Notes: a model not told the origin generated them from the letters alone. A DNA stretch of 64,000 nucleotides from Leptasterias polaris (GCA_037783415.1 JAZGTN010000003.1:5618501-5682500), one strand, 5' to 3'. Numbered from the stretch's first letter, positions 45,263-55,818 are shown. Numbers and translations: made by a program.

Positions 45263-48200
45263 GTTAATTATATTAAAAATCGTTTGTCTCACCCAACAGT
45301 TTTTTCCCCCTGAATAAGTATTAATTGTAGTCTGCATTTTGATTTTTATAACTCAGGATGGCTGATTCAAATCAATGACTCCCAACTCGAAAATATTGTT
45401 TTAATAATGATTTTGCTAAAACAAAATTTGTTAAAGTGGTCAGATATTGCATGAGATCGCACCACAGAGCATCTAGAATCCTAACTGTTTCGGAGAATTT
45501 AAGCGGGCCCCGGAACCGGCCCATGCCGTAAGGGCTTCGCGTTACGCGCTCGTAGGAGCCACAAATTGCATTCACCATTTGCTGCTTGGTAAGTTTTCAC
45601 GCCCCCCCCCCCCCCCCCCCCCCCCCGTTTGGAAAATCCTGGATCCGCCCCTGAATAAGATTATAAAAGAGTGGTGGCGAGGTCTGAAATGGCGTGGAAG
45701 TGTGAGGTCCGTCATCGCACGGCCATGACCCTGCAGGTTCTAAACAGCCGTTTAGAACCGAGTCACTATATACTCTTTTATTCCCATTCATACCATTTTT
45801 TTTTGAAATTGTAAAAATACATGTAAAGGAAAAACTGGAACTGAACTTGTCTTGCAAAATTTTCAATTTCTGTCCTCATCAGGCTGTTTCGTCAATAGTC
45901 GGATTGCATGCGACACTCAGCGGTTGTGCATACGTGCCCGTACTAATATAATTTATATTGAGTGCCGTATAACTTGTGCAGTGCATTATGCAGCCAGCGT
46001 AAGCTTGCTCGTCAAACACACATATGGCTATATGAGTGCCAAACGTGCTTTAGCCAACTGGTCTTAAACATCGCCAGCTATGTCCTTATCAGCTGCTCAA
46101 TACCAGGTAAAAAAAACCTTTCAACCAATAGGACTACCTGAACTTTCTCGGGTATTTATGACCACACGTGTTTTATAAACAAAATCTCCTTTTATTTTAT
46201 TTCATCAACAGGTGGCATTGCAGGAGGTATTGAGATCTGCGTCACATTCCCAACAGAGTATGTCAAGACCCAGCTCCAGCTAGACGAGCGGTCGGCCAAG
46301 CCCCTCTACCGGGGTCCCATTCACTGCGTCAAGCACACCGTACAACACCATGGGTTCTTTGGGTTATACAGGGGGCTCAGTCCTCTACTCTATGGCTCAA
46401 TACCAAAAGCTGCAATTAGGTAAGCCCCAAAAAATACACATTTAAAACAGGCCTGGCTTTGGTCTTAATTTTGCAAAGCATTAAGATGCATCTTAAGATG
46501 AGTTGCCAGTATCACCAAAGTGATTTGTGTTGTGACATCACATTTTGTTTCGCAAAAAAATTACAATTTACACATCTTAAGATCAATTTTAGCTCCTTCT
46601 GAAATTGGCCCTGGAATAACAGGGAGGCCATGGAGGTATTGGCCTCCGTGCCCCTTTCAGATTTGTCAATGGAAGTGCCCTTTGCAAAAGTAAAATGACC
46701 CTGCCCTCTCAAAGGTGACACTTCCAGGCCTGCCCAAAACCATAGCTAGACAACCTAAGCAATTACCTTGCCCCAGTCTAGGGCCAATCCAGTGGACTTC
46801 CTCCACAGGATGCTCATCGGATCAATCCTAGAATGGGTAGTATGTAACAACCAAATTATAAAATTTAAATTCGGTAAAATATTCCTGATTGACTCTGAGA
46901 GTTTCTTCGACATCTCTTCTTGTGACAGTGCAATGCGGCACTTTTGAGGGTTCCTTGGTTTTATAGACCTTATGCATTGACGTCATCCAGCCGCCATCTT
47001 AGAGGTAAAGTGATGATGAAACAATGGAAAACGCACAGATCTGTACGCGCAGCGCACAGGACTGGCCAATGAACAATGTCCTTTGGACCTCTAGGTGAGG
47101 GCGCCCTACTCAATTGATGTCATATGCATAAGGTCTATTACCAGTATGGTACAGGCCTGATTCTTTACAGAGAGAAGGGAGGTAGTAACATCTATGCACC
47201 CTGGTCACTGCCTTGGTGCCCCCTCATTCATGTTCCCTTTACTGTGGTGAAGCTGCCTTGCCCCTTACAATAGCAAAACTTCAGGCTTGTAGAAATATTA
47301 CTCAGGTCGGCTCATTGGTTTCTACCTTTCACCTCTGTGACACCGGTTTGAATCCCGGACCGAGGTCTCAGGTAGATTGGGTTTCCAGTCTCCACCAGAT
47401 TTCGAGCGTTGTCCTTATTTTGGGTTTTCCTCCCACATCTAAAACTAACATTATCTTCTTCTTCTCTACATGGGTATCTTCAGGCCTACCTAAGGGTCTC
47501 TTGGATATCGTCAAAAAGATACAATAATATTTCTCTTAATACAACTCCCTTCTCTCCCATATCTCAGGTTTGGTGCTAATGAATTCTTCAAGAATCAGTG
47601 GAGGAGTAGACACAATGGTTCACTGAGTAAAACTGGCAGTCTATTCTGCGGCCTGGGGGCTGGGGTAAGCGAAGCTATCTTGGCCGTCACTCCAATGGAG
47701 ACGGTCAAAGTGAAGTTCATCAACGATCAGACGTCGGCCAAGCCAAAATTCAAAGGCTTCCTCCACGGAGTTAAGCACATTGTTCGAGAGCAAGGTTTGT
47801 TATCTTTTTCATGTAGTGTAGCGGACTCAAGCTCTGGTATAGATTTCTGATGAGCAGATTGTGGGTTCGAGTTTCAGTCTGAACACTTGTGTCTCTTGAG
47901 ACACTTCACCATAATTCACTTCACCATAATTGCTTAATGTATTATAAGATCCCAGTTACATGTTAAGATAAGTAGTTTGCCCCAGCCTATCTCTGGCATG
48001 GTTGGCTGCAGATGGCACACATCACCTTGTAAACCCTAACAAGGTGCGATATAAATGGGTCTCATAATTTCAAAAACTAAGCGCACCTGTCTTGAACTTG
48101 ATAGCGCTTTGAGATGCCAGTAGATAAAGCTCTATGCTGATTATTTTTTACCAGTGATGAACCTTATCTCTCCTTCTTTGTTTTCTCCCAGACACAATCA

Positions 48201-51200
48201 AACTTGAGGGGAGGTTTTCAAGCAGTCTTTCATGGAACCATAAATTCAGCATTCAAATAAAAATGTCATGATTCTAAAGTTTAAAGACTTATTCCTGAAG
48301 ACAATCTGTGCACTGCGGAGTGATTCTGCGGAAAATTTCCTGAAAATAATCTATTCCTGTCATAATAAACAAATTTGCAATTTCCCTGATTATGGAAAAA
48401 TTTTCCCCATTATGTTGAATGTAATTCTAGCTATCTCCCTGATATTTGCACAAAATCTCCCTGATTGCAAGATGCAAATGTTGGCAGCTCCGATACTTAC
48501 CAATATGTATAAATGTTTCTCCACTGCAGTGCACTGGCTGTCTTCTAAATCTTGGTCTTCCAAAAACATCTCCGTAGTTGTGACATTGCAAAATTACAAT
48601 TTGTATCCGCATTTTTATCAATGTTTGTCTTCCAGGTTTCCGTGGCACTTACCAGGGTCTGACGGCAACCATCATGAAGCAAGGCAGCAACCAGGCCATC
48701 CGTTTCTTCGTCATGGATTCTCTACGAGAGTGGTACCGCGGCGGAGACCCCAACAAGTACATCAACCCACTGATCACCGGAATGATGGGAGGCTTCGCTG
48801 GGGCGGCTAGTGTGTTCGGTAACACCCCTCTGGACGTCATTAAGACCAGAATGCAGGTAAGATTGAAGTAAGGTTTCTGTTGACACTAGAGGGCGCTACC
48901 TTAGCTACATGTGTACATGGAAAGTGGACATGACTCCATATCTCATTCAGGTCTGCTGTGGTTGATGACATCGGTGGAGTTGCAATACATTGTGACATGG
49001 CCTATATTGATAAATTATCTGTATGGTTAACTTGTCAGAGGTGTGTCATGGCCGAGCTGTTAAGGGCACAGGACTCCAGCTCTGGTGTTTCTGATCATCA
49101 GAGTGTGGGTTCGAGTCAAAATTTATTAGATGTAGCTTTCTAGTTTAGTTTTTTATTTGTTTTCATGTTGCTTGAGGGGCATGCTCATCTACATGTACTG
49201 CTTTACACAAGCTCAAAAGTGCTTTTTCTTGAGGAAGGCATGGTTTTTATCAATTTTTGCCTCGTCACGTTTTTACTAGAGCTCTACACATTGAATAGCT
49301 CTATGAACGATGTTTGATAGTACAATGTATATGTGACCATTGTGAGTATAACATGTGACTATTTCAATTGACAGCTGTGTGAAATTGGGCATTATGCAGT
49401 GGAATTACAAGCATGTGGCAAACACGAAACACGCATTGTTTACCCACCTTTACTGATGTAAACATTTTCAATGCAGGGCTGGCTTGAGTCAGCTTTGTGC
49501 CGGTGAAATAATGAACAAATTGCCTTCTTGTTGTTGGCTTATTGATATTCTTCTTGAATATCTGCAGGCACACATTAACATTCTGTCATTTGTTGAAAAC
49601 AAATTATTTAGATGGCATCCGTCCTTGTTATTCTTTTTATCAACCGACCACTGTTTGGAACTTTAGACAATACAGAGGGAATGCCAAGTGTGTTTTGTCG
49701 TACTACATGTACTGCAGCTTTTGATAATACAATTTAGCGATTATCTGGCAGGCAAAATTTCTGCCGGATGGAAAATTTGAAAGCTAACAGTGTACTTCTC
49801 AGACTGTGTTACTTGTTTTCAATGGAAATTTCTTCATTGCAGGCGGGAGTATACATGCACAATGTACAAGTTTACAATTGTAGCGTGTTTGTTTTATGCA
49901 GGATTTAGTCTACAGATGTATAACTTGTTCTGTCTCTGCATGCTTTAAATTATTGAACGAAAAAGACTTGAAAAATACTGCCTGCATTATAATATATGTT
50001 GTTGTTTTCTTGAATATGTTGATATTCTAATGTTGTTTTAATGATTGGATGTTCAGGATTTTGTCTAGAGTACTTATTTGATGATTTTGCAATGTGTAAA
50101 ACCTGTTATTTGTATGCTTTACATATTCCAAGTCCATGTACCTTTCTGTGAGATTTTGCTGTGTGAAGTACACACACATTGTATGCACATTGTGCTCTTT
50201 CATCGTTTTCATAACAGTGATGTATTTTTGTTTTGCATATATATTATCATGTATAATTTGGTTTTTATCCTTACGCCGATGTGTATATTTTCATGTTTTC
50301 TCCCTTTATTGTGTGTACATCTTCTACAATGTACTGATAACTTATCATGAAATTGTGTTGTTTTTCTCTGCATTTATATAAAAATGATATATAACTTTAT
50401 ACTTTTTATAAGTATACAACTTGGTGTTTTTTTAATAACTAATTTAATATATCTGCAATATGAATTGAGTATCGCCGTATATGATATAGGATACAGGATA
50501 GTTAAGAGTTTGTATCATGTATAATTTAAAACCGTACAATCCCGATTCCTTCCAAAGGCCTTTTGTTTGATTCCCATCACTGTTTCTTTTGACAGGGATT
50601 GGAGGCACATAAGTATAAGAGCACTTGGGACTGTGCAGTGAGGATATGGAAACATGAAGGACCTAAAGCGTAAGTTTTACACTGGAAGCCCCTTTTCACA
50701 TGAGAGCACAAATCAAAAACAGACTTTCCTGGTTAATTTCACTGACCAACATTCCCTGTTACCCGATGTTGGTTACTTTTGTTAGAAGTCCTGATCAAGG
50801 TACAATAAGGATAATAATGATAACTTGGGAGGTTAATCATCTTTACTCGTTGTCAAGCCATAGGCATGCAAGGGCGCCTGTGGCAGCCAGCCACATCAAC
50901 CCATATATGACCACGGAGCACAACCAGAGATCAAAAGTGTTTGATTTTCTAGAGGGAGAAAAACCAGAGGGCACAGGAGAGAACCAATCGGAACTCTATT
51001 CACATATTGGAATAGGGTGGAAGTGCTTTACATTGACAATAGACCACTATACAACTTTGGTCCCACGTACATTGTTTTAAACGCATGATGGAAACACAGT
51101 TGCGCACTTTAACAGGTGCTCATATTTGAATACGCACAAGACTTGCTTTTGCACAAAATTACAACTTTGTTGAATTCTGTGGAATAAGTTAGCTTTTGAA

Positions 51201-51444
51201 CAAAGTGCAATGATATTAGGAGGGTGGATGTCCCCTTGGACTCATTGGAGCTAGCCCCTGGGGGATTATTTTCACCTCTATGAACACTTTCTCATAGTAT
51301 TCTATTTTAATTATTTATTGTCTTTGCAGATTCTACAAGGGGACTGTTCCCAGGCTATCCAGAGTGTGTATTGACGTAGCTCTAGTCTTTGTCATCTACG
51401 ATGAGATTGTGAAAGTTCTGAATAGAGTTTGGGTGACAGAATAA
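32715..51444 (+). CDS. SLC25A1: mitochondrial tricarboxylate (citrate) carrier, six exons
   Basis: Exchanges citrate for malate across the inner mitochondrial membrane, supplying cytosolic citrate for lipid synthesis. Exons: 32715-32916, 46212-46419, 47568-47794, 48636-48856, 50596-50669, 51330-51444. Phases join perfectly and give 348 residues. The three mitochondrial-carrier repeats show their PX[DE]XX[KR] signatures: PTEYVK (81-86), PMETVK (179-184) and PLDVIK (277-282). Citrate-carrier blocks include [58 protein letters not shown] and [20 protein letters not shown]. Compared with human SLC25A1 (311 residues) it has about 37 extra N-terminal residues before the shared ALAAAAP...[10 protein letters not shown] segment. 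Intron 1 is 13.3 kb and contains a LINE and several foldback elements. Confidence 0.96.
33469..33546. mobile_element. 78-bp miniature relative of the 15.0-kb foldback element
   Basis: Both ends carry TAGACCCAGTAACT (inverted), and the flanking interior (GGTGCTGTATACTCC, GCGCCCC) resembles the ends of the 1.27-kb element. Flanks GCAATATTC and GCAATGGCC match in six of nine positions, a possible decayed 9-bp duplication. In SLC25A1 intron 1. Confidence 0.75.
33945..34335 (-). repeat. family C tRNA-derived SINE with internal tandem expansion
   Basis: Read on the minus strand: GGTGGTCTAGTGGAAGACATC, then 13 short repeats, then GTGGGTTCAAATCCC, GAGTAGTATG and ACACACATCGGTGTATC. The expansion replaces the D-arm region. 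Confidence 0.8.
34101..34281 (-). repeat. 14-15-bp tandem repeat x 13 inside a SINE head
   Basis: Plus-strand unit AGATGTCTTACCAC, with an optional extra T before the next unit; on the minus strand TGGTAAGACATCT, which corresponds to the D-arm side of the family C tRNA-like head. Confidence 0.92.
34430..39460. other. SLC25A1 intron 1, unique-looking AT-rich DNA
   Basis: No exon or clear transposon ORF seen. Scattered GTACATGTAC words (for example 37350-37370, 38636-38660), a weak tRNA-like T-arm on the minus strand near 35188, and short AT tracts. Confidence 0.5.
39757..39783. repeat. 27-base G homopolymer
   Basis: Uninterrupted G run at the edge of an inverted-repeat element; its length is likely uncertain in any assembly. 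Confidence 0.95.
39784..39935. mobile_element. inverted-repeat element next to a 27-base G tract
   Basis: TTTTTTTTCCCAGGAGAGAT and GAGGCCACTTGACATAAATT pair with AATTTATGCTAAGTTGCCTC and ATCTCTCCTGGGAAAAAAAA. The left edge abuts the G run 39757-39783. In SLC25A1 intron 1. Confidence 0.7.
40101..40874. mobile_element. long palindromic (foldback) element, about 770 bp
   Basis: Pairing runs from GCCAATCCACTTCG near the left end to CGAAGTGGATTGGC near the right end and continues, with small gaps, to the centre near 40480 (AGCGCGCTGAGCG region). GACATAGC occurs at 40101-40108 and 40867-40874, a possible 8-bp target duplication. In SLC25A1 intron 1. Confidence 0.8.
41041..41215 (-). mobile_element. 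LINE 3' tail fragment with (AAT)n end
   Basis: Read on the minus strand, a short unique segment ends in GGCTGAATAAATAATAAT repeats. This is the usual 3' microsatellite tail of CR1/L2-type LINEs. No coding part is preserved. The microsatellite itself spans 41042-41068. Confidence 0.5.
41318..44470 (-). mobile_element. non-LTR retrotransposon (CR1/L2/Jockey-like LINE), 5'-truncated
   Basis: Long insertion in SLC25A1 intron 1, antisense to the gene. It ends at low coordinates in an (AATAAATA)n-like tail at 41318-41339 on the minus strand, preceded by about 220 bases of 3' UTR, and carries one long endonuclease-reverse transcriptase ORF. The 5' part (5' UTR, ORF1 and the start of the endonuclease) is missing, as expected from incomplete target-primed reverse transcription. 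The exact 5' edge and target duplication were not resolved. Confidence 0.85.
41563..44469 (-). CDS. LINE ORF2: AP-endonuclease plus reverse transcriptase
   Basis: An open frame of 968 codons without stops. The first 50 or so residues are not typical; the endonuclease joins the family pattern at [10 protein letters not shown] (catalytic Glu near residue 62), continues with [12 protein letters not shown] and ends near [11 protein letters not shown] (residue about 240). The reverse transcriptase follows: [67 protein letters not shown] and the catalytic MFADDLKIF near residue 688. The C-terminal [10 protein letters not shown] block is usual for this group. The listed ATG is probably not the natural start, because the front of the endonuclease (the Asn-containing first motif) is missing. 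The intact frame suggests a fairly recent insertion. Confidence 0.88.
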   Translation of the reverse strand: MLSHSLLRCLVCIVISYQNVLQFSFFTLKNWFYSNTYHSTYHSTFTAHLNPFGIFNCFALTETWLNADVSDSEVTIPNFTIFRKDRSGSRGGGVLLGCHNSFECRRRYEFERPNLELLWVEVRLSQRNNAILGVFYRPPNAGLQSLEALSDSLTAVSHHFRTVCVVGDFNLPTLRWSPDTSLPASSGSTVDDAFVDLMTTHDLQQSNLSTTRGTNILDLVLHSKHLNVSSRTGDDLFRSDHNSVKVNFSLGTLTKFNPTTRTVYNFHKADLNDLRRTLQCIPWNILDATNNCDEATSLFYDLVEAALVDIVPVVHPRRRCPAWFDGEVRQALKSKEQAFRRRKSNPSVVNQELFKEARTVFKRLLRTKYASYLASLAKDIGNNPKRFWGFIKARSRQHTLPSVLKNETSGTEASDPAGKAELLMEYFQSVYLPDPDQSSDDKPALHTYNLNTMPVVQISESDVLRKLSEIKVSKASGPDNISGFLLKSYGDIFCGPLANIFRKALHSGSYPSLWKVANLVAIHKSGKRQNVSNYRPISLLPHVSKVFEKIVCEQIVQHVQPAISEQQHGFVPGRDCSTNLTSLLQEAYRAVDQRKQLDVVYTDFSKAFDRVSHDLLLYKLTSYNLHPNLLLLLRSYLTDRKHRVVVDGQCSSWNLVPSGIPQGSILGPLLFNLFVNDIPKHLSSDCLMFADDLKIFRQISCSTDITNLQHDLDRLYSWSLAWRLFFNINKCSFISLTLKRKPINSNYHINNNVLNQVTVQKDLGVFIDSKLCFVPNVDHVIKKANRMSGLIWRNFRSIKDERTLRTLYCTLVRPHLEYCTVTFNSISSYQVSRIERVQRRYFCFMYKNLNTSVCNLEYPELCDLYKLSPLSVRRSVNDCLFLYKHFHNLFNVTDANPFSIHVHTRRTRLADEHILHVPRSRVEVTKRGLVSRISSTYNGLHGRCDVFGAASLGSFRNQIYHAIAANTV
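44886..45262 (+). repeat. family D tRNA-derived SINE, full length
   Basis: tRNA-Leu/Ser-like head (GTCATTGCCGAGTGGTTAAG and GGGTTCGAGTCCCGG), body TTGAGCAAGACACTTTGCT and AAATGGGTACCTGC, and a LINE-like end GCGCTATATAAGAAC followed by (TTA)n at 45232-45262. In SLC25A1 intron 1. Confidence 0.88.
45602..45626. repeat. 25-base C homopolymer
   Basis: Uninterrupted C run followed by TTTGGAAAATCCTGGATCCG and CCCCTG, an element-end-like sequence (inverse CAGGGGCGGATCCAGGATTT). Confidence 0.95.
46609..46732. mobile_element. family G element
   Basis: CCTGGAATAACAGGGAGGCC, TCAATGGAAGTGCCCTTTGC and ACTTCCAGGCCTG. In SLC25A1 intron 2. Confidence 0.7.
46973..47138. mobile_element. MITE with ATAGACCTTATGC ends (family J-like)
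   Basis: ATAGACCTTATGCATTGACG pairs with GATGTCATATGCATAAGG TCTAT. In SLC25A1 intron 2 between two family G elements. Confidence 0.75.
47152..47289. mobile_element. family G element, diverged
   Basis: Starts CAGGCCTGATTC and ends ACTTCAGGCTTG; interior CCTTGGTGCCCCCTC and GCTGCCTTGCCCCTTAC is comparable to the other copies. In SLC25A1 intron 2. Confidence 0.6.
47295..47500 (+). repeat. family E tRNA-derived SINE
   Basis: In SLC25A1 intron 2 close to exon 3. TCACCTCTGTGACACCGGTT, TTTGAATCCCGG, GGGTTTCCAGTCTCCACCAG, CCTCCCACATCTAAAAC and GGTATCTTCAGGCCTACC. Confidence 0.7.
47815..48150 (+). repeat. family D-related SINE
   Basis: In SLC25A1 intron 3. AGATTGTGGGTTCGAGTTTC, GTGTCTCTTGAGACACTTC, then a variant body (ACCTTGTAAACCCTAACAAG, GATATAAATGGGTCTC) shared with 5.8-6.2 and 26.2-26.4 kb. 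Confidence 0.65.
49046..49125 (+). repeat. family D SINE head
   Basis: GTCATGGCCGAGCTGTTAAG and GTGTGGGTTCGAGTC only; the body is missing. In SLC25A1 intron 4. Confidence 0.7.
50860..51010 (-). repeat. family R fragment
   Basis: In SLC25A1 intron 5. Shares ACCAGAGATCAAAAGTGTTT, GGAGAAAAACC and GAGAACCAA...CTATTCACAT (plus-strand view) with the copy at 9880-10140. Confidence 0.55.
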
Positions 51445-52141
51445 TTGGATCCAATCAGAGTTGTCTTTCATCTCGGATCCTACAATCCTGGATTGAAACT
51501 ATCGGGTCATCTGCTTGATGGATGACCCCCCTCCATGCCCCTTGTCCATTGTTGGAAGAGTTCCTAGTTGATCAACCATACAATCATTCAAACATCAAGT
51601 TTACATCCATACCCTAATGAGAATATATTCAACAAAATGTTGCCTACAGACCTTTTTAAAGCCATAACTGCAAATCAAAAACAGATAGCCGAAGTATGTT
51701 ACACAAATATTCCAAAATAGTGTTGAATTTGTAGAAACAAATCAACCAATCATGGAAGGTATTTCAGTTCAATTTGGTCACAAAATTTTTTAACATGATT
51801 GAATGATTTCCTATTATTCGGCTGTCCATGCCAACCGGCGCACTTTGTTTATCAACAATGGAAAGATCTTTATTGACCCAATTCACCTGACGTTATCACA
51901 CAACAAATCTTACTTGCGCCATTTTTGGAGTTAGATTCCCAGTGTAACGTTTTGTGAAAACATTTCGTAGCAGCGGGGCGCACAAGGTCTGTATACCCAC
52001 AACAAAGTTTGTTTTGAAACTTTTACATGGTTGGAGATACAATCTAGTAAGGTTTGCGTTAACACATGTGTCATACATGTATAAACTTTGCATGGTGGAG
52101 CTACAACCTTTTAGGATTTTCATTAACACCATGCGCATGAA

Positions 52142-52147
52142 AATAAA
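52142..52147 (+). other. candidate SLC25A1 polyadenylation signal
   Basis: The first AATAAA noticed after the SLC25A1 stop (51444) is here, which would give a 3' UTR of about 0.7 kb. Nothing coding was seen between the stop and this site. Confidence 0.35.
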
Positions 52148-52269
52148 CTCTAAATGAGTTGTGGCGGACCTGAAAAGAACCGGTGGTGTAACATTTAAAT
52201 GGCTGAATAACATAAAAGAAATGCAAAACAAATACGCCCCCAAATTGTTTCAAAGCACCTCACACTATT

Positions 52270-52495
52270 ACTACCCATGTTAATTGGGCCTTCAGCATTC
52301 CTGAAACCATCTCAACATTGTTATGCAGCACTGGCAGCCAAACTGGCACCCAGTTTGCTCACCAACAGTCTCTACCTTCGTAGGTACTCCTGGGTGATGG
52401 GAAGCAATTATAGTTAAGTGTCTTGCTCAAGCACACCAAGTGTATTGACCGGGATTCGAACCCACACTCTGATGACTCAGCAGTGTATTTAGGCA
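52270..52495 (-). repeat. family D SINE fragment
   Basis: Minus strand GTGTGGGTTCGAATCCCGG, CTTGAGCAAGACACTTAAC, then ACCATCACCCAGGAG-type body and GCATAACAATGTTGAGATGG end. Confidence 0.65.
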
Positions 52496-53329
52496 GAAAA
52501 TCCATTTGTCCATCATGCGTTGTGCGCAATGCGTGAAAATACACACCAAACAATGCACATAATGCCATGTGTCTGTTAGACTCGTGGGATTTCTGAAAAA
52601 GAGCCCTGGATAAGGTTCGAGGAGCATTCACATTTTCCAGAAATCCCACTAGTCTATGTATTGCATACTGCCTTTTCTGTAAAAATGTTCTTCAATGCTT
52701 GGTGTGTATTTTCATTTTAAAAGATTGTTCATTACGCACAACGCATGATGGACATATATGGATTTCCGGCCTCAACTTTTACACAAGACAAGCAGGCAGA
52801 CATCCTTTTAGATTTGGCACCTAGAGAAATGTATGTAATACTAATATAGCGTCAACTTCATTGGGGGAGGGTGTAGAATGAGTTTTGTCCTAGATTGTAG
52901 GTTCAGTACGTGGATCTCCTTTTAAGAGTGAAAACTATATTATTGTAAATTTAGTACCGTTGAATTGATTGTATTACCTAAGTGACAGTTGTGCTCACTT
53001 ATTAAAATGTTTAAAGTGCGACAGAATTTTTATTTGTGATAAAATGAAAAAACTATTGGCATTGATCAGCCATGTGAACTTATAATGTATTTTTATTTTA
53101 TTGATTTGTTTTCCTTTTTTTAATTTATTTTTTTATTTTTATGGCAATGTAATATTCCATTTGCAATTTATCATCAGGTCCTACACAAAAACCAAATAAC
53201 AAGTGTTATCTAGGGACTTGAAGAGCAGTATTTTGTTCTGTCCAGATATTTATGTTTGATTATAATAAATACTAATACTATGGGCTTTAATATAACCCAT
53301 AATCGGCCAATTTTGATGCTCATTACGGA

Positions 53330-53584
53330 TCAATGTGTTACCCTTGTACACTGGGCCATTTATTTCATTTCCTTAAACCATCTCAGCTCCCCGGGGGAGT
53401 GTAAAACCTCTACTGCCAAATATACTTGTAACGTATCAAGCTAATCACAAGAACCATCTCTGCCCTCACAGGTACCCATTTACCCCCAGGGTGAATAGCA
53501 TCCATTATATTCAAGTGTCTTGCTCAAGGAAACCAGTGTCAAAACTGGGATTTGAACCCACACCCTAATGACTTAGTCACCAGG
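53330..53584 (-). repeat. family D SINE fragment
   Basis: Minus strand GTGACTAAGTCATTAGGGTG, GTGGGTTCAAATCCC, TTGAGCAAGACACTTG and AAATGGGTACCTGTGAGGG. Directly followed by a family F MITE. Confidence 0.7.
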
Positions 53585-53778
53585 TCCCAATTTCATAGAG
53601 CTGCTTAACGGTGAGCAAATTTTCGTGCTAACTGTAGCAGAAAAATTTGCTTAAGCATAAGCGTATTTCACAGGTTCACCATGGATTTGCATTGTTACGT
53701 CATTCATTTTCGTGCAGTAAGCAACGGAAGGTTAGCATGCCTTTTCGTGTGCATACGGTTAGCAGCGCTATGAAATAG
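53584..53778. mobile_element. family F MITE
   Basis: Starts TCCCAATTTCATAGAGCTGC and ends GGTTAGCAGCGCTATGAAAT; diverged interior with TTTTCGTG repeats. Confidence 0.7.
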
Positions 53779-53779
53779 A

Positions 53780-55132
53780 AAATCGTACGTAAGCACGTAA
53801 GTGTGCCAAATAATTGACGATGTACTTTAGCTCAATGAGTCTTTCAACAGTATTTTTGAAAAACTCAGAGCAAGACTGCCTTTCGTCTCTGTGACCATTG
53901 CTCTCCATATTATTTACAACCTTTGTCTTGAAATATAATATCACGGGTACTGTGGCCATAACTTAATTAAACCAGAGTCGTAAACACTGCCAAAATTAGT
54001 TTTTCTTTGTTTTCATGAGCTTGTACATATGTAGTTGCCTTATATTATTGCGGTGAATTTAAGACAAGGGTTCAAGATAACTCTTGCATCTTGGTATCTT
54101 TTGTAATCCTTTTTTTCTTCTTTTCATTCTTTTCTTGGATTTTGAAGAACTTTGTGAAAACTAAAATGTTGCGCTTCTCTGTCTATGCATAAATTGCACA
54201 CATTCCGTCTGTAAACATTTGTACTTTAAGATGGAGATGCAGTGTGATTTCCATAAACAACAGTAAACTATTTTAGGTAACAGTCTTATCAAACCAGTTT
54301 TGTCTCAAGCCAATTCCAACGACGGGGTAGTTTTGTCAAGCCAATTTCTACTCTGGGGTAGTTTTGTAAAGCAATTCCAGTCATCTACACACGCCTTTGT
54401 GCCATATTTAATCTACAAGTGCAGTTTCTTCATCTTGTTTAGCAAATTCCAAACTGATACAAACTACACTCTTCTGTAACAGCGCCCTCTTGAGTTGTGT
54501 TCTAAATAATCTCATTGGTTGTGATTGTCATGCAGTGTGGCACTGCATACACCATGTACATGTATGTAGTTTATAATCATAGCTGGACAGACAATAACAC
54601 AAGCCTTCTGGCCTTTGATGTTTCCTCTCATTATATTCCGTAGACTTTGAACTCTTGCTTTAATTATAGTAACCATAACATAACTCGCTCGTTTGTCACT
54701 AATCTTGTCTGCTCTAAATGACACACACAAAATAATATTATTTGCAAATATACTTTACAAAATAGATTCTGTGTATTTTGGCCATGGAGGCAATTGATTG
54801 CAGTTTTTCCTTCATTAAGCATTGTGCATAAGAGCATGCCGTTATAACGCTTAATTAGTTGTGTCCTTATCAGGCACCTTAGTGATTTACTTTTGTTTTA
54901 AGGAGCATTATTAAATGAAAGTAGTCTTCAATTCGTAAAAGAGCACAAATGCAATAAATCTGTTATGCAGATTGGTGTCAGCATCTCTCAGCTCCTGTAA
55001 TAAGATAATGATTGTTGTTTTGGCAAAGTTGTTCATAGAATGACCCAATTCACTTGATGTCATCCCCTATAACAAATCTTGGTTGCGCCATTCTTGGATT
55101 CAGATTCTCTCTTTAAGGTGACACGCACACGG
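53780..55132. other. intergenic, no gene recognised
   Basis: AT-rich DNA downstream of SLC25A1; no family blocks or splice-consistent exons seen on either strand. Confidence 0.5.
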
Positions 55133-55818
55133 TTAAAGGCACTGGACACGTTTGGTATTTCAGGGATGAGATTTTTCAGACTTTTGTCTCAGTGAATTCA
55201 GACTTTTTATGTCGGCCTGGTGAATAAAAAAAAACTTTCATTTTTCCACATAAAAGAAAGACTTCCCTTTGATCTACTCCACTAGTGCTTAGGACACTGT
55301 TCCTAAAAGCCCTTTGAATTCCAAACCCTCCCTAGGGGTTACCAAAAGGTAGAAACGCCATCATTTTAACATACATGTGAGCCCTACGTCCTAAAATTTG
55401 GTTCCAACATGTAGTTTCAGAGTTTTTTGCCAACAATGACTCTCATCCCTGGTAATTACTCAAAATATATACTAGCATAAAAACTTACTTGGTATTAAAC
55501 GAGCAACGGAGAGCTGTTGATAGTATAACACATTTTGAGAATCGACTCCCTCTGAACTAACGTAGTTTTTGAGAAAGAGGTAATTTCTCAATAAAATATT
55601 TGAATCTGAAAAAGACTTCAGGCCTGAAGCCTTTTTCAGGCATCTGAAAGCACACAAATTTGTGCAACAAGGGTGTTTTTTCTTTCATTATTTTCTTGCA
55701 ACTTCGATGACCAATTCAGCCCAAATTTTCACAGGTTTGTTACTTTATGCATATGTTGGGATACACCAAGTGAGAATACTGGTCTTTGACAATTACCAAA
55801 CGTGTCCAGTGCCTTTAA
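55133..55818. mobile_element. family A MITE, complete, with nested element
   Basis: Ends are TTAAAGGCACTGGACACG and CGTGTCCAGTGCCTTTAA, a perfect inverted pair. The interior is interrupted at 55161-55451 by a second element. Without it the copy is about 395 bp. Confidence 0.85.
55161..55451. mobile_element. family H element (CAGGGATGAGA ends), nested
   Basis: Starts CAGGGATGAGATTTTTCAGA and ends GACTCTCATCCCTG; a second copy at 23947-24232 matches along its length. Short inverted CAGGG ends suggest a hAT-like origin, though flanking duplication is imperfect. Confidence 0.75.

Noticed and set aside
48268..48810. 180-codon ORF overlapping SLC25A1 exon 4
   Set aside because: Runs through intron sequence and reads the exon in another frame; the carrier frame is clearly the real one.
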